NCBI GenBank assembly: GCA_023957245.1
Contig: JAMLHJ010000002.1
Coordinates: 62,001-126,000 of the forward strand
Direction: 5' to 3'
DNA: 64,000 nucleotides
From: Chitinophagales bacterium
GTDB lineage: Bacteria > Bacteroidota > Bacteroidia > Chitinophagales > JADIYW01
Both the position numbers and the translations under genes were made by a program. Under the pieces are notes generated by a model, which searched no databases, was not told the origin of the DNA, and saw only the letters and a program-made list of their open reading frames with translations. This document shows positions 44,711 to 54,520 of the stretch, in pieces; the stretch's first letter is position 1; each line of letters begins with the position of its first letter.

Positions 44711-44974
44711 TAAAATTAATGCATTGAAGATAAGCAAGCACTTCCTATTCTATAGAGATAGCTCAATTTTTATTATAATTATTTAAGAAAATTTCTTTTT
44801 TGCTGCTGATTTTGGACTTTCATAAGCGTAAATATTTATTGTCTTCTTTATTTTCTTATTTGTAAATTATTGACATTCAATATTAAAACATATTTAAAAA
44901 ATAAAAATCTAAATGAAGAGCGATTAAATTTATCAAAATTGGTCTTTAGTTATTGGTTTCAACAAAAAAGAAAT
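44711..44974. other. AT-rich intergenic stretch, no gene seen
   Basis: Between the divergent DUF2723 gene and tRNA-Gln. I see no open frame with family features and no repeat. Confidence 0.6.
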
Positions 44975-44982
44975 TATCTTTG
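44975..44982 (+). promoter_or_regulatory. Putative -7 promoter box for tRNA-Gln
   Basis: TATCTTTG fits TAnnTTTG and lies 12 bases before the tRNA 5' end. A TTGG -33 candidate is near 44954. Confidence 0.6.
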
Positions 44983-44994
44983 CACCCACAAAGC

Positions 44995-45067
44995 TGTCGC
45001 ATGGTGTAACTGGCAACACGTCAGATTTTGGTTCTGAAGAGTCTAGGTTCGAGACCTAGTGCGACAA
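44995..45067 (+). tRNA. tRNA-Gln (anticodon TTG)
   Basis: 73 bases fold into a cloverleaf: acceptor TGTCGCA/TGCGACA, D stem GTGT/ACAC, anticodon stem TCAGA/TCTGA around the loop TTTTGGT with anticodon TTG, T stem CTAGG/CCTAG with loop TTCGAGA. Discriminator A; CCA is not encoded. It stands alone with its own promoter and terminator. Its product is a substrate pool for GatCAB if the organism lacks glutaminyl-tRNA synthetase. Confidence 0.96.
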
Positions 45068-45072
45068 CAAAA

Positions 45073-45114
45073 AAAACCGTAAACGATTAATATACAATTG
45101 TTTACGGTTTTTTA
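45073..45114 (+). terminator. Terminator after tRNA-Gln
   Basis: AAAACCGTAAAC (45073-45084) pairs perfectly with GTTTACGGTTTT (45100-45111), followed by more T. The A-rich left flank also allows termination of the leftward gene upstream of it. Confidence 0.9.
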
Positions 45115-45161
45115 TTTTAGGGTTTTGTATGCAATTTACAACTCAACAGCGATAAAATCAG

Positions 45162-46616
45162 CTACCAAACAGGACATTTCAATGTCATATTTTTCAGATT
45201 AGGACGCTTATTTTTGGATTTATATACTTGATTGCCTGACCATTTAAAGCCCATATAGAGTTCCATACCATTCAATTTCTGTGGAACTATCCATGCGGTC
45301 ATATTGTCTGAACCTATAAAAAACACTCCTTTCCTAAAAAATAGTCCTGCTCTAGGGTATTTGAATTCGTGCAAGATAATTGGGAATGCCAATTCAAAAT
45401 TGGGCTTTTCTATTCGAGCAGAAAGGGCGATAGTATTACTCTTTTCCAAACCGATTGCTTTCATAGGCATTCTTAGGATGGAATGTAGTGAGAGATACCA
45501 ATTGCTTGCTCCAACATTGAAATCACTAAAAAATGAAAAAGACATAGGCATCCATACTGAAAATCTATCTCCAGTGACTGAGTGTTTCATGTCTCCATTA
45601 AATGCATAATAGTTGGCAATTGCTCTAAAACTGTCCAAATCTTTCACATTAGAGAAAAATTCATCTCTATATATTGCGGTATCTACTGTAATAAAAAGAT
45701 TGGACTCGCCTTTGATAAATGTCTTTCCTACATCGAGTACAGCCAAACCTATCTTCCAGCGACTTGCTTGACCTTCATTAGTATAGGAATCTACCAATGT
45801 GATTCCAAAGTCTAGACCTATTCCATTGCCTTTTTTACGCAATTTATATACTGGTTTGTCATTTTCATAATCATAGTGATAGCTACTTGCCCAATTGAAA
45901 TCTACATTGGAATTTTCTGGCATTTTGATACCATTTTCAATTTTGATAGTTTCTTTTCTTACATTATTTCTCAAAAAAACAGCATCCCAAGGCATTAAAT
46001 ATTTGGCTGTGATACCAAAGTTTAAGTCTAATTTACCCGCAGTTGGAACTTTGGTTGCATAGTTGAATGCTAGTTCTCCATAATGCAAAAGTCCTACTTT
46101 CATTGGGTCAAGCCACATTTCTGTAGTTGCACTATCTTGATAATAGTAATATCCATAATCGGGAGATATTCTATTGACATAACCTAAGAATTTATCTGAG
46201 AAAGTAAGGCCAAATGAATGATTTCTTACGTTCATGATGCCACTAGGGAAATTGACAAAAGCGTTGCTATAAAAATTATAGGTTGTACCTCTCCTGTCAA
46301 AGTAGTTGTAATATAATGGATTACTAATTTTTTTTCTATCCATTTTAATGGCAGGATTGGGACGTAGCTTGCCCATTTTTAAAGCCGCCAAAAGAATATT
46401 TGATTTTTCTAAATAAATATAATTAGACTCAAATGACATTCCAAACGACAAAAAGTTGACACTGATTTGCTTGGGGCCATTGACATTTATAGCAGGGTTA
46501 ATAGTTAAGCCATGAACTCCAGCATAGTTTCCGATTCTTAATCCAAGGAAATCTTGAGCACTTAAATAACTTGCAAAAAATGCAATTGCACACAGCGACA
46601 ATATCTTCTTTCTCAT
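45162..46616 (-). CDS. DUF5723-like outer-membrane beta-barrel protein
   Basis: A 484-residue protein with a signal peptide (ILSLCAIAFFASYLSAQ) and a large barrel-like pattern: LGLRIGNYAGVHGLTINPA, QISVNFLSFGMSFESNYI, NYATKVPTAGKLDLNFGITAKYL, GIGLDFGITLVD, and a C-terminal GMELYMGFKW strand. It fits the DUF5723 family of Bacteroidota outer-membrane proteins, function unknown. I chose the ATG at 46616 (MRKK), which gives a normal signal peptide; another in-frame ATG is at 46628. Confidence 0.78.
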   Translation of the reverse strand: MRKKILSLCAIAFFASYLSAQDFLGLRIGNYAGVHGLTINPAINVNGPKQISVNFLSFGMSFESNYIYLEKSNILLAALKMGKLRPNPAIKMDRKKISNPLYYNYFDRRGTTYNFYSNAFVNFPSGIMNVRNHSFGLTFSDKFLGYVNRISPDYGYYYYQDSATTEMWLDPMKVGLLHYGELAFNYATKVPTAGKLDLNFGITAKYLMPWDAVFLRNNVRKETIKIENGIKMPENSNVDFNWASSYHYDYENDKPVYKLRKKGNGIGLDFGITLVDSYTNEGQASRWKIGLAVLDVGKTFIKGESNLFITVDTAIYRDEFFSNVKDLDSFRAIANYYAFNGDMKHSVTGDRFSVWMPMSFSFFSDFNVGASNWYLSLHSILRMPMKAIGLEKSNTIALSARIEKPNFELAFPIILHEFKYPRAGLFFRKGVFFIGSDNMTAWIVPQKLNGMELYMGFKWSGNQVYKSKNKRPNLKNMTLKCPVW

Positions 46617-46870
46617 TATTTTACACACTCAATTTTCATTTCTCGTATATTAAGATTATAAAAACCTTTATTGGGTTGCTACAGTCTGCTAAAATAATTA
46701 TTTTCTTATTGGTTTTATATTCTTTAACAAAAAGATTTATGCAATATTGTCATACTATCCCATTATTATTCAATAGAATAGGCTAAGCCCTCAATTGTAT
46801 TGGTTTAAGACCATTTTTAAAAACTTCATGAAATCTTCCTTTCTTTTTAAGTATTCCAAAATCTACTATT

Positions 46871-46878
46871 TACATTTG
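46871..46878 (+). promoter_or_regulatory. Putative -7 promoter box for 46883-47479
   Basis: TACATTTG, only 4 bases before the ATG: near-leaderless. Confidence 0.45.
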
Positions 46879-46882
46879 CAAT

Positions 46883-47479
46883 ATGTGTAAAATATATTGG
46901 AAGGCTTCAGCGATTGATAATCTTACAGACGCAAGATTTTTTAATGCTTTAGATGAAGCTTGGATAGAGTTTGTTTTTGACAAAGAGGATAAAAGAAATT
47001 TATCACCAGAAAAAGCTATTTCAATTATTGAGTGGCTATATCAACCTAATCTTTTAGCTTCTTTTGGAGCTAATCAGTCTTCAGAAGAAATATTTGATAC
47101 GCTATTGAATTGTAAGATTGAATATGCTTCTATTCCTATTCACCACGAGTTAGTAGATGATGAAGATTTTAGTTCCTTGGCATTTATAAGAGCTGAACGT
47201 CAGGATTTGAAAAGGTTGTTAGATTTAGAATATCCTCCTTTTGCTATAATTTTACAAATAGAACAAGCCTTGGTTGCTCATGAGATTGAAACCTTAAAAA
47301 AATTGCAAGTTTATAGTAAAGTTTTTTTGTGTTATGATATGATAGATGTAGAATTGATAAAAAAGCAAACAGCCTGTTTTGATGAAATTGGTATAGATAT
47401 ACCTACTCAGTCGGAAGATAGACCAGGCTGGGGAGCTGTTGATATTTATGACCAGATGATAAATGCATTGTCTTCATAA
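46883..47479 (+). CDS. TrpF-like (beta/alpha) barrel protein of unknown function
   Basis: A 198-residue protein resembling phosphoribosylanthranilate isomerase in its first third (NLTDARFFNALDEAWIEFVFD, SPEKAISIIEWL, SFGANQSSEEIFDTLLN). The TrpF catalytic start KxCG is replaced by KIYWKAS, so the active-site Cys is missing. The C-terminal phosphate-binding glycine motifs of TrpF are not clear; it ends EDRPGWGAVDIYDQM. No trp genes are near. It is probably a repurposed family member specific to Bacteroidota. Confidence 0.65.
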   Translation: MCKIYWKASAIDNLTDARFFNALDEAWIEFVFDKEDKRNLSPEKAISIIEWLYQPNLLASFGANQSSEEIFDTLLNCKIEYASIPIHHELVDDEDFSSLAFIRAERQDLKRLLDLEYPPFAIILQIEQALVAHEIETLKKLQVYSKVFLCYDMIDVELIKKQTACFDEIGIDIPTQSEDRPGWGAVDIYDQMINALSS

Positions 47480-47488
47480 TTTCATGCT

Positions 47489-47496
47489 TATATTTG
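47489..47496 (+). promoter_or_regulatory. Putative -7 promoter box for the flippase gene
   Basis: TATATTTG, 40 bases before the TTG start at 47537. Confidence 0.4.
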
Positions 47497-47536
47497 AAAT
47501 TCGAGATTTTATTCCAAATTCAATAAAACTTTCAAA

Positions 47537-48907
47537 TTGCCTTTTAATAAGATTCAAAGCAAAATTCAAAATGCGCTAAAAGACCCCAATTTCTCTTTTG
47601 TTGCAACAAGAAGTTTACATACCCTACTTTCTATGGGTGCGGTATTTTTTCTTCGATTTGTTTCGGGGGTGATAATTGCAAGAGTTTATGGCCCTGAAGT
47701 ATCAGGTTGGTTGACCAATTTGATGACATTTATGGCTGCATTTATCATTTTGGGCAATTTTGGGATAAAAGATGCAATGCTGAAATTAATTCCTGAATAC
47801 AAAGAGAAGTACAATCTGGCTACTGCATGGGCGATATATAAGAAGAGTTTGTATTTGATTGGTTTTTTCTGGATTATCTGTATGTTGATTATGTATTCAA
47901 TTGCAGAATGGCAGGCCAATTCGTGGAAGGTTCCTCAACTAAAGGGATTTTTTCAAGCATCAGGTTTTTTCTTGATATTTTTGTTAATGTCAGAGTATAA
48001 TAATTTTGTTTTAAGAGCTATCCTTCAAATCAAGTCGGCTAATTACAACAATATTATCACATTAGTTTCAAGGGTTGTTGTCATTATTCTATTGACTTTG
48101 TTTTTATTGGACGATTACAACCCATTATATCTACAATTTATATCTGGATGTTTTTTAGCTTGGTTATTTTCTCAGCTTTCTATTTATAAGCATTTTAGAA
48201 AACCGAGTATTCATCAAGAAGTATTAATTCAAGTGGACTATTCTGTAATACTTGCAGTTGCTTTTCCCATGCTTTTTACGTATTTGGGTTTCTTTATCAA
48301 TAATTTTGCAGATGCTTATATGCTACCGTTTTATACTAGTACAGAAATGGTAGGAATTTATAAGACATGTGGCAATGTAGCGTCGATAGCTGCGATGGGG
48401 CTAGTAGCAATGAATACGACTATTCAACCCAAAATCAGCCAGTTGCATCATCAAGGTAAAAGTGAAGAAGTGATGAAACTATGTGTCAAATTTGCTAGAC
48501 TTATTTTTCTGATGAATATCCCCATTTTCGCAATGATAATTTTTGGCTCAAAATTGATGATTTATCTTGCTTATGGTGAAAAATTTCTTCCAGGAGCATT
48601 GGCGCTCAGTATCATAGCAATAGGTCAAATGTTTAATGTAGCATGTGGTCCAGTAGCTCAACTATTAAATGTTACAGGTTATCACAAACAGTTTAGAAAT
48701 ATCTCTCTAATTGGAGCATTTATAAATCTTAGTTTGATTTTTATTTTTATTCCCAAGTGGGGAATTGAAGGAGCAGCTATTGGTAATGCTGTAAGTATGG
48801 CGGCGTGGAACATAATAGGAACTTTGTATATCAAGAAGAAATTTGGTTATTATATTGCATATATTCCTTTTGTCAATTTGAATAAAAATTATAAATCCAA
48901 TCCATGA
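47537..48907 (+). CDS. Oligosaccharide flippase (Wzx/MOP superfamily)
   Basis: A 456-residue membrane protein with 12 or more hydrophobic segments, moving lipid-linked oligosaccharide across the inner membrane. Typical features are GVIIARVYGPEVSGWLTN in the second helix, the central FPMLFTYLGFFINNFADAYML, VGIYKTCGNVASIAAMGL, and LLNVTGYHKQFRNISLIGAF near the end. The start is TTG at 47537; no in-frame ATG precedes the first membrane helix. It is the first gene of a surface-glycan group, overlapping the GT4 gene by 4 bases. Confidence 0.86.
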   Translation: MPFNKIQSKIQNALKDPNFSFVATRSLHTLLSMGAVFFLRFVSGVIIARVYGPEVSGWLTNLMTFMAAFIILGNFGIKDAMLKLIPEYKEKYNLATAWAIYKKSLYLIGFFWIICMLIMYSIAEWQANSWKVPQLKGFFQASGFFLIFLLMSEYNNFVLRAILQIKSANYNNIITLVSRVVVIILLTLFLLDDYNPLYLQFISGCFLAWLFSQLSIYKHFRKPSIHQEVLIQVDYSVILAVAFPMLFTYLGFFINNFADAYMLPFYTSTEMVGIYKTCGNVASIAAMGLVAMNTTIQPKISQLHHQGKSEEVMKLCVKFARLIFLMNIPIFAMIIFGSKLMIYLAYGEKFLPGALALSIIAIGQMFNVACGPVAQLLNVTGYHKQFRNISLIGAFINLSLIFIFIPKWGIEGAAIGNAVSMAAWNIIGTLYIKKKFGYYIAYIPFVNLNKNYKSNP

Positions 48908-49896
48908 GAATAGGTGTTTGGACTCCTGACAAGTATCTGCATAGCGTAAAGATATATTATGACAATATTGCTAGATGTCTAAGTCAAAAGGGAGTTGAGT
49001 TTATTCCATTTGGGAAAAATGATACGCTACCAACTCAAGTGGACTTGTATTGGGATCCTACTTGTACCGGAGGAAAAAATCCTAATAAAAGATTTCTCAA
49101 AAGAAGGCACCCTTTAATTGCGACTGTTCATGGAGCATCAAATTTTTCTATGCCTCACCATTATACTTATAAAGGTTGGAAACAACAATTGAAAGGTTAT
49201 GGTATCAATTGGAAAAGAAAGTGGTATTGGAGGTTTTTTAGGAATAATATTGAAGGAATTATTACAGTGTCTGAATTTGCAAAAAAAGAGATTGTTGAAG
49301 AGCTTCATTTGGACATGAATAAAATTCAAGCGATTTATCACGGATTGAACAAAGAGATTTTTTATCCTATTAGTAATAGTAAAAGAGATTTATTATTGCA
49401 TGTTTCTGTATTCCAACCAGTAAAAAATATTTCTACACTATTAGCTGCATATCAGCAACTTGATAAAGATAGTCGTTTGCCACTGATATTGATTGTGCCA
49501 GGTTATCCAGATAAAATAGAAATCGAAGGTGTTACACTTATCTCCGAAGCCTTGCCTCAACAAGAGATTGCTAAATACATGCAAGATGCTAAAGCATTTA
49601 TATTGCCTTCATATAGAGAGAGCTTTGGACTCCCTTTGATAGAAGCAATGGCTTGTGGCACTCCTGTTATTACGTCTAAGGGTTCTGCTTGTGAAGAGAT
49701 TGCAAAAGATGATGGTATTTTATGCGACCCTTATCAAAGTAGTGAGTGGAGAGATGCGATGAAGCAAATCATAGATAATCAGAGCTTATGGCAAAGCCTA
49801 AATCAAAAGTCTTTAAAAAGAGCTGAACAATTTAGTTGGGAAAAATGCGCTCAAGAACATTATATTTATTTTCAAAAAATGATTGCAACCTCATAA
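48904..49896 (+). CDS. Glycosyltransferase family 4
   Basis: A 330-residue GT-B transferase using a nucleotide-activated sugar. It shows the acceptor-side TVHGASNFSMPHHY and IITVSEFAKKEIVEELHL, and the donor-binding ESFGLPLIEAMACGTPVITSK followed by GSACEEI, with the conserved E(x7)E arrangement. It overlaps the flippase by 4 bases (ATGA) and is followed after 4 bases by an acyltransferase. The order suggests the assembly and decoration of an exported polysaccharide or glycolipid. Confidence 0.92.
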   Translation: MRIGVWTPDKYLHSVKIYYDNIARCLSQKGVEFIPFGKNDTLPTQVDLYWDPTCTGGKNPNKRFLKRRHPLIATVHGASNFSMPHHYTYKGWKQQLKGYGINWKRKWYWRFFRNNIEGIITVSEFAKKEIVEELHLDMNKIQAIYHGLNKEIFYPISNSKRDLLLHVSVFQPVKNISTLLAAYQQLDKDSRLPLILIVPGYPDKIEIEGVTLISEALPQQEIAKYMQDAKAFILPSYRESFGLPLIEAMACGTPVITSKGSACEEIAKDDGILCDPYQSSEWRDAMKQIIDNQSLWQSLNQKSLKRAEQFSWEKCAQEHYIYFQKMIATS

Positions 49897-49900
49897 TTCT

Positions 49901-51091
49901 ATGTCTAATATTCAACCTTTAAAATATTTTCCTGCTTTTGATGGAGTCCGAGGGCTATTTTGCATTTTGATTATTTCACATCATTGGGTAATGCCTTATT
50001 TGCAAGGACCTTTTACTTTTATGTGGTGGCTATTGCAAGTGTTTTTCATGTTGTCAGCTTATTTGATTACTCGTATTTTATTATACGACAAGACAAAAAT
50101 GAGTAATGCGGCATTGTTTAAACGGTTTTATTCAAGGCGAGCATTAAGGATTTTTCCACTATATTTTTTATATATTTTTCTAATTGGAGGCTTGTTGCTT
50201 GCTGCTGGCTCGACAGTAAATGGTAGCCAAAATCCAGATGTTCTATATTTCAAACAGAACTGGGGATTTTTGTTTACCTATACCTATAATTTCACAGAAA
50301 TTGCCAATCATTTTAGAGGCATCAATTATATTCCAGCACCTTTATTCTCGCATCTTTGGTCTTTATCGTTGGAAGAACAATTTTATTTGGTGATTCCATT
50401 TACTATAGCTTTTCTTCCTATTCGTCACCTAAAGAAAGTAGTTTTATTTCTCATTATTGGTGCGCCGATTGTAAGGTGGCTTGCATTTGATGTGTTTTAT
50501 AAAATTAATCCAGATATTCATTGGTTGGGGCTTATCTCTGTAAGAAGTACAATCTTTCAGATGGATACTATGGCTTATGGAATGGCAGCAGCAATTTTTG
50601 ATGTAGGAAAAATTAAAAACTCAGTAAAAATATTTTTAACAGTATTTGTTTTTTGGATTGTTTATACGTTTGTCAGTGCTCACTATATTGTAGAAGCAGG
50701 AGGAGCTAAAACAATGTTTTTGGCTATCAAAGAATATACATTTATGTCCTATAACAAAAATTATATTTTTTACTTTACTCTAACCAATATTATGAGTGGC
50801 TTATTTGTTGTGTCAGTTGTAAATAATACTGTGATTACAAAATTGTTTTCTAATAAACCTCTAATATTTCTAGGAAGAATATCTTATGGGATATACGTTT
50901 GGCATTATTTTGTCATGTTATTAGCAGCAGGTATTTTACATCCTTTCATTGGTAGTCATCAAAAATATATGGGTAATTTTTGGGCAGAATTGGCCATGTA
51001 CAGCTTCTATTTATCGTTACTTGTATTAGTAGCTCATCTGAGTTACAAATATTTTGAAGTATTTTTTATTAAATTGAAAGCTAAAACATAA
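49901..51091 (+). CDS. Acyltransferase 3 (OafA-like) membrane protein
   Basis: A 396-residue integral membrane acyltransferase: FDGVRGLFCILIISHHW (catalytic His candidate), FFMLSAYLITRILLYD, RRALRIFPLYFLYI and the HLWSLSLEEQFYLVIPF signature. It ends in a last helix and a short basic tail. The ATG at 49901 is preferred; the frame is open back to a TTG at 49883 inside the GT4 gene. It is a paralog of 17048-18268. Its place after the flippase and GT4 genes suggests acetylation of the same glycan. Confidence 0.9.
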   Translation: MSNIQPLKYFPAFDGVRGLFCILIISHHWVMPYLQGPFTFMWWLLQVFFMLSAYLITRILLYDKTKMSNAALFKRFYSRRALRIFPLYFLYIFLIGGLLLAAGSTVNGSQNPDVLYFKQNWGFLFTYTYNFTEIANHFRGINYIPAPLFSHLWSLSLEEQFYLVIPFTIAFLPIRHLKKVVLFLIIGAPIVRWLAFDVFYKINPDIHWLGLISVRSTIFQMDTMAYGMAAAIFDVGKIKNSVKIFLTVFVFWIVYTFVSAHYIVEAGGAKTMFLAIKEYTFMSYNKNYIFYFTLTNIMSGLFVVSVVNNTVITKLFSNKPLIFLGRISYGIYVWHYFVMLLAAGILHPFIGSHQKYMGNFWAELAMYSFYLSLLVLVAHLSYKYFEVFFIKLKAKT

Positions 51092-51095
51092 TTGA

Positions 51096-52088
51096 ATGAA
51101 AGCACTTATCATCAACGAGCAAGGGTTGCAAGTGGCAGAAATACAACAACCTATTGTAGAATCTGGCAAAGCTCTAATAAAAATTTTAGCATCTGCACTC
51201 AATAGAAGAGACCAATGGATAAGAGAAGGATTATATCCCAAAATTGAACTTCCAGTAGTACCAGGTTCTGATGGGTGTGGCGTGGTCATTGAAGTGGGTA
51301 ATGAGCTAGACCAATCATGGGTAGGAGAACGAATAATCATCAATCCCAATAATAATTGGGGAGAAAATCCTAAGGTTCAGAATAAAGATTATCATATACT
51401 AGGAATGCCCACTCAAGGAACTCTAGCTGAATATATAGTTGTTCCAGTAGATAGATTGGTTAAAGCTCCTGAATTTTTATCCAATGAAGAAGCTGCAGCA
51501 CTTCCATTGGGAGGTCTGACAGCCTATAATGCGATTGTCAACAAAGGAGAATTAGCAGTGGGGAAAAAGGTTCTCATTTCTGGAGTAGGTGGAGGTGTGG
51601 CTCAATTTGCATTTCAATTTGCTATTGCTGCCAAAGCTCAAGTATGGGTAACTTCAGGCAAGGAGGATGTGATTAAAAAATGTATTGCTCTGGGAGCGCA
51701 AGGTGGTGTCAGTTATAAAGACGCTAAAGAAATCAAATCTTTAGGCAAATCTGTTGGCGGATTTGATATTATCATAGATAGCGCAGGTGGAGATGGAATA
51801 AATCCCTTATTAGAAGCTTTAGCTCCTGGTGGAAAATATGTATTATATGGTGCGACAAAAGGGCTTCCTAGCACTTTGAATCTTAGAAATATATTTTGGA
51901 ACCAACTATCCCTTATGGGTAGTACGATGGGAAGTGATCAAGATTTCTCTGAAATGGTAGATTTTGTGAAAAAGCACAAAATTCATCCAATAATAGATAC
52001 TGTTTTTGCTTTGGAAGAAGGTGTTCAAGCGTTTGACCACATGAAATCAGGCAATCACTTTGGAAAGATTGTTGTTAAACCATCATAG
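51096..52088 (+). CDS. Zinc-type alcohol dehydrogenase / quinone oxidoreductase-like (MDR family)
   Basis: A 330-residue medium-chain dehydrogenase/reductase. It has the GroES-like N-terminal domain (NRRDQWIREGLYP, VVPGSDGCGVVIEVG) and the NAD(P)H Rossmann domain with GVGGGVAQFAFQFAIAAKAQV, preceded by ALPLGGLTAYNAIV. The usual catalytic-zinc Cys/His set is not evident (HILGMPTQGTLAEYI only), so a quinone or enone reductase is likelier than a true alcohol dehydrogenase. It lies 4 bases after the acyltransferase. Confidence 0.87.
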   Translation: MKALIINEQGLQVAEIQQPIVESGKALIKILASALNRRDQWIREGLYPKIELPVVPGSDGCGVVIEVGNELDQSWVGERIIINPNNNWGENPKVQNKDYHILGMPTQGTLAEYIVVPVDRLVKAPEFLSNEEAAALPLGGLTAYNAIVNKGELAVGKKVLISGVGGGVAQFAFQFAIAAKAQVWVTSGKEDVIKKCIALGAQGGVSYKDAKEIKSLGKSVGGFDIIIDSAGGDGINPLLEALAPGGKYVLYGATKGLPSTLNLRNIFWNQLSLMGSTMGSDQDFSEMVDFVKKHKIHPIIDTVFALEEGVQAFDHMKSGNHFGKIVVKPS

Positions 52089-52124
52089 TTTTGGCTATTT
52101 TATTTCATTGTTCAAAAAGATGAA

Positions 52125-53234
52125 ATGAAAAAGGTTTTGCTCATCATTGATTCATTTAAAAATTCTTTATCTAATAGAGAATTGAATGGTCTTGCTAAAG
52201 AGGTCTTTCAAAATTATGCTGAGATTGAAGTGAAATATCTCCTATTTGCAGATGGAGGAGAAGGTTCATTGGCAAGTGTAGCTTTTGTTATTCCTGCACA
52301 AAGGATGGAAGTAGAAACAATAGATTTATATGGATATCCAATTTTTGCACCTTATTTATTATATGAAAGCAGTGCTTATATTGAAGTCGCTACTGTAATC
52401 GGTGCTCATTTAAAGATTAAAGGCAAAACAGTATTTGATGCTACGTCTGATGGTGTAGCTATTCTGATAAAAGATGCTGTTTTTCGAGGAGCTAAAAATA
52501 TTTATTTATATCTAGGAGGTACTGCTACAGTTGATGCTGGTACAGGTTGGATGCGAGGTTTGGGGGTTGAGTTTATAGATATTGACCATCAAATTATTCA
52601 TTCTGGAAATCCTTTGCCAAATTTTAAAAGCATCAATTGGGAGAATTGGGATAAAATAACTGACGAAATCAGTTTTCATATTATCTCTGATGTTCATAAT
52701 CCTATTTTTGGTGAAAATGGTGGAGTACGGATTTATGGACCACAGAAAGGATTGCAACCAACTCAGTTTGAAAATTTAGAAGGAAAGATTTCTTTATGGT
52801 TGAGTCAATTGAATGAACATTTTAAAATATCTCCTTTAGTTACAGGGGAAGAAAGATTTACAGGTGCTGCTGGAGGATTGGGAATACCTGTTTTTTACTT
52901 TAAAAATTATTCTTTTCAATTGGGATTCGAATATTTTAAATCAATAATGAAAATTGAACAAAGTATTCAAGATGCAGATTTGGTGATTACTGGTGAAGGC
53001 CGTATTGATATTCAAACTTCTATGGGAAAGGGTGTCGGACAAGTGGCACAAATGTGCAAGAGATTGAATAAACCCATTTATGCTATCTGTGGAGCCAATA
53101 CTTATGAAGGAGATTTGTTTGATAAAATATTTGTTTTAGGAGAAGGAAAGGTGTCCAAAGAATTTGCTATCGCTCATGCTTCTGAACTATTTAAAGAACA
53201 AATAGAAAAAATTGCAGACATGATTTCCAAATAA
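52125..53234 (+). CDS. Glycerate kinase (GarK/GlxK family)
   Basis: Phosphorylates D-glycerate, normally to 2-phosphoglycerate, in glyoxylate/serine-type metabolism. The 369 residues carry the family features: LLIIDSFKNSLSNRE at the start (family pattern PDSFKGSL), FADGGEGSL, YIEVATVIG, GATVDAGTGWMRGLGVEF (from GGTATVDAG), TGAAGGLGIPV, DLVITGEGRIDIQTSMGKG and AICG. The Pro of the first motif is Ile here. It is the last gene before the M16 peptidase pair. Confidence 0.93.
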   Translation: MKKVLLIIDSFKNSLSNRELNGLAKEVFQNYAEIEVKYLLFADGGEGSLASVAFVIPAQRMEVETIDLYGYPIFAPYLLYESSAYIEVATVIGAHLKIKGKTVFDATSDGVAILIKDAVFRGAKNIYLYLGGTATVDAGTGWMRGLGVEFIDIDHQIIHSGNPLPNFKSINWENWDKITDEISFHIISDVHNPIFGENGGVRIYGPQKGLQPTQFENLEGKISLWLSQLNEHFKISPLVTGEERFTGAAGGLGIPVFYFKNYSFQLGFEYFKSIMKIEQSIQDADLVITGEGRIDIQTSMGKGVGQVAQMCKRLNKPIYAICGANTYEGDLFDKIFVLGEGKVSKEFAIAHASELFKEQIEKIADMISK

Positions 53235-53269
53235 AATAAATCTTGAGGAGCTTTTCGTAAATTTGACTT

Positions 53270-54520
53270 ATGTCTCATATTCAATTTGAAAAGAGAAATC
53301 TTAAAAACGGGCTTACAGTTATTCATCATTTAGACACGAACACTCCTTTTGTTGTAGTCAATGCATTGTATAAAGTAGGAGCAAAGCATGAACAATCTAC
53401 AAAGACAGGATTTGCACACCTATTTGAACATTTGATGTTTGAAGGGACACCTGATGTTCCTTATTTTGATGGACCTCTTCAAGAATCTGGAGGAGAAAAT
53501 AATGCATTTACCAATAATGACTATACCAATTATTATGATATTGTTCCAGATATCAATGCAGAGATTCCATTTTGGTTGGAAGCAGATAGAATGACACAGC
53601 TCAATATTAATGCTCAATCTTTGAAATTGCAAAAGAAAGTAGTCATTGAAGAGTTTAAAGAAAATTATATCAATCCTCCTTATGGTGATATTCAGCATAT
53701 ATTGCGTTCAATGTTATATCAAAAACATCCTTATCAATGGCCGACGATAGGTAAAGATATTCAACATATTCAAAAAGCAACATTGGATGATGTGAAGCGT
53801 TTTTATCAGCAATATTATGCACCTAATAATTGTATTTTAGTGATTGGAGGCAATCTTCAACAAGATACTGCTTTTGAATGGGCAGAAAAATGGTTTGGGC
53901 AAATCCCTCCAACTATGATTCCTGAACATCATCTACCCATTGAGGCTGTACAGACAGAAACTAGGACATTTACGCATTATGCTGATGTTCCTCAAAGTAT
54001 GATTATTATTGCTTTTCTTATGCCAGGAAGATTAGAGGATGGGTATTTTGAAGCTGATTTGGTGACAGATATTTTATCTTCAGGTCAATCCTCAAGATTT
54101 TATCAAAAACTAGTGAAAGAAAGAAAGTTGTTTTCAGAAATTGAAGCCTATATTTCTGGAAGTATTGATACAGGGATGTTTGTGGTAGAAGGTAGATTGC
54201 ATGATAATGTTGATATACATGAGGCAGAAGATGCTATCTGGCATGAAATTTTCAAACTTCAAGAAGAAGGTATCGCTGAAATGGAAATTGAAAAGGTAAA
54301 AAATCAAATGGTGACTTACATGAAGTTTTCTGATGTCAGCCTACTCAATAAAACGATCAATTTGGCTTATTATGAATTGCTTGGAAATATCAATTTAATT
54401 AATGAAGAGGAACAGGAATATGAAAAAATCAATGCTGAAAGTACACAATCATTTTGCAACGAGTTTTTAAACAAGCATCAAAGTAATACCTTATATTATC
54501 TTTCCTCGTCATGCAAATAA
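53270..54520 (+). CDS. M16 zinc peptidase, catalytic subunit
   Basis: A 416-residue M16B-type metallopeptidase. The inverted zinc motif HLFEH (His50, Glu53, His54) is intact, with the downstream Glu in VVIEEFKENYINPPYG. The FENNAF-like GGENNAFTNNDYTNYYD block is also present. It has no signal peptide, so it is probably cytoplasmic or periplasmic via another route. The next gene overlaps by 10 bases and encodes the non-catalytic partner; the two would form a clamshell heterodimer. Confidence 0.93.
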   Translation: MSHIQFEKRNLKNGLTVIHHLDTNTPFVVVNALYKVGAKHEQSTKTGFAHLFEHLMFEGTPDVPYFDGPLQESGGENNAFTNNDYTNYYDIVPDINAEIPFWLEADRMTQLNINAQSLKLQKKVVIEEFKENYINPPYGDIQHILRSMLYQKHPYQWPTIGKDIQHIQKATLDDVKRFYQQYYAPNNCILVIGGNLQQDTAFEWAEKWFGQIPPTMIPEHHLPIEAVQTETRTFTHYADVPQSMIIIAFLMPGRLEDGYFEADLVTDILSSGQSSRFYQKLVKERKLFSEIEAYISGSIDTGMFVVEGRLHDNVDIHEAEDAIWHEIFKLQEEGIAEMEIEKVKNQMVTYMKFSDVSLLNKTINLAYYELLGNINLINEEEQEYEKINAESTQSFCNEFLNKHQSNTLYYLSSSCK

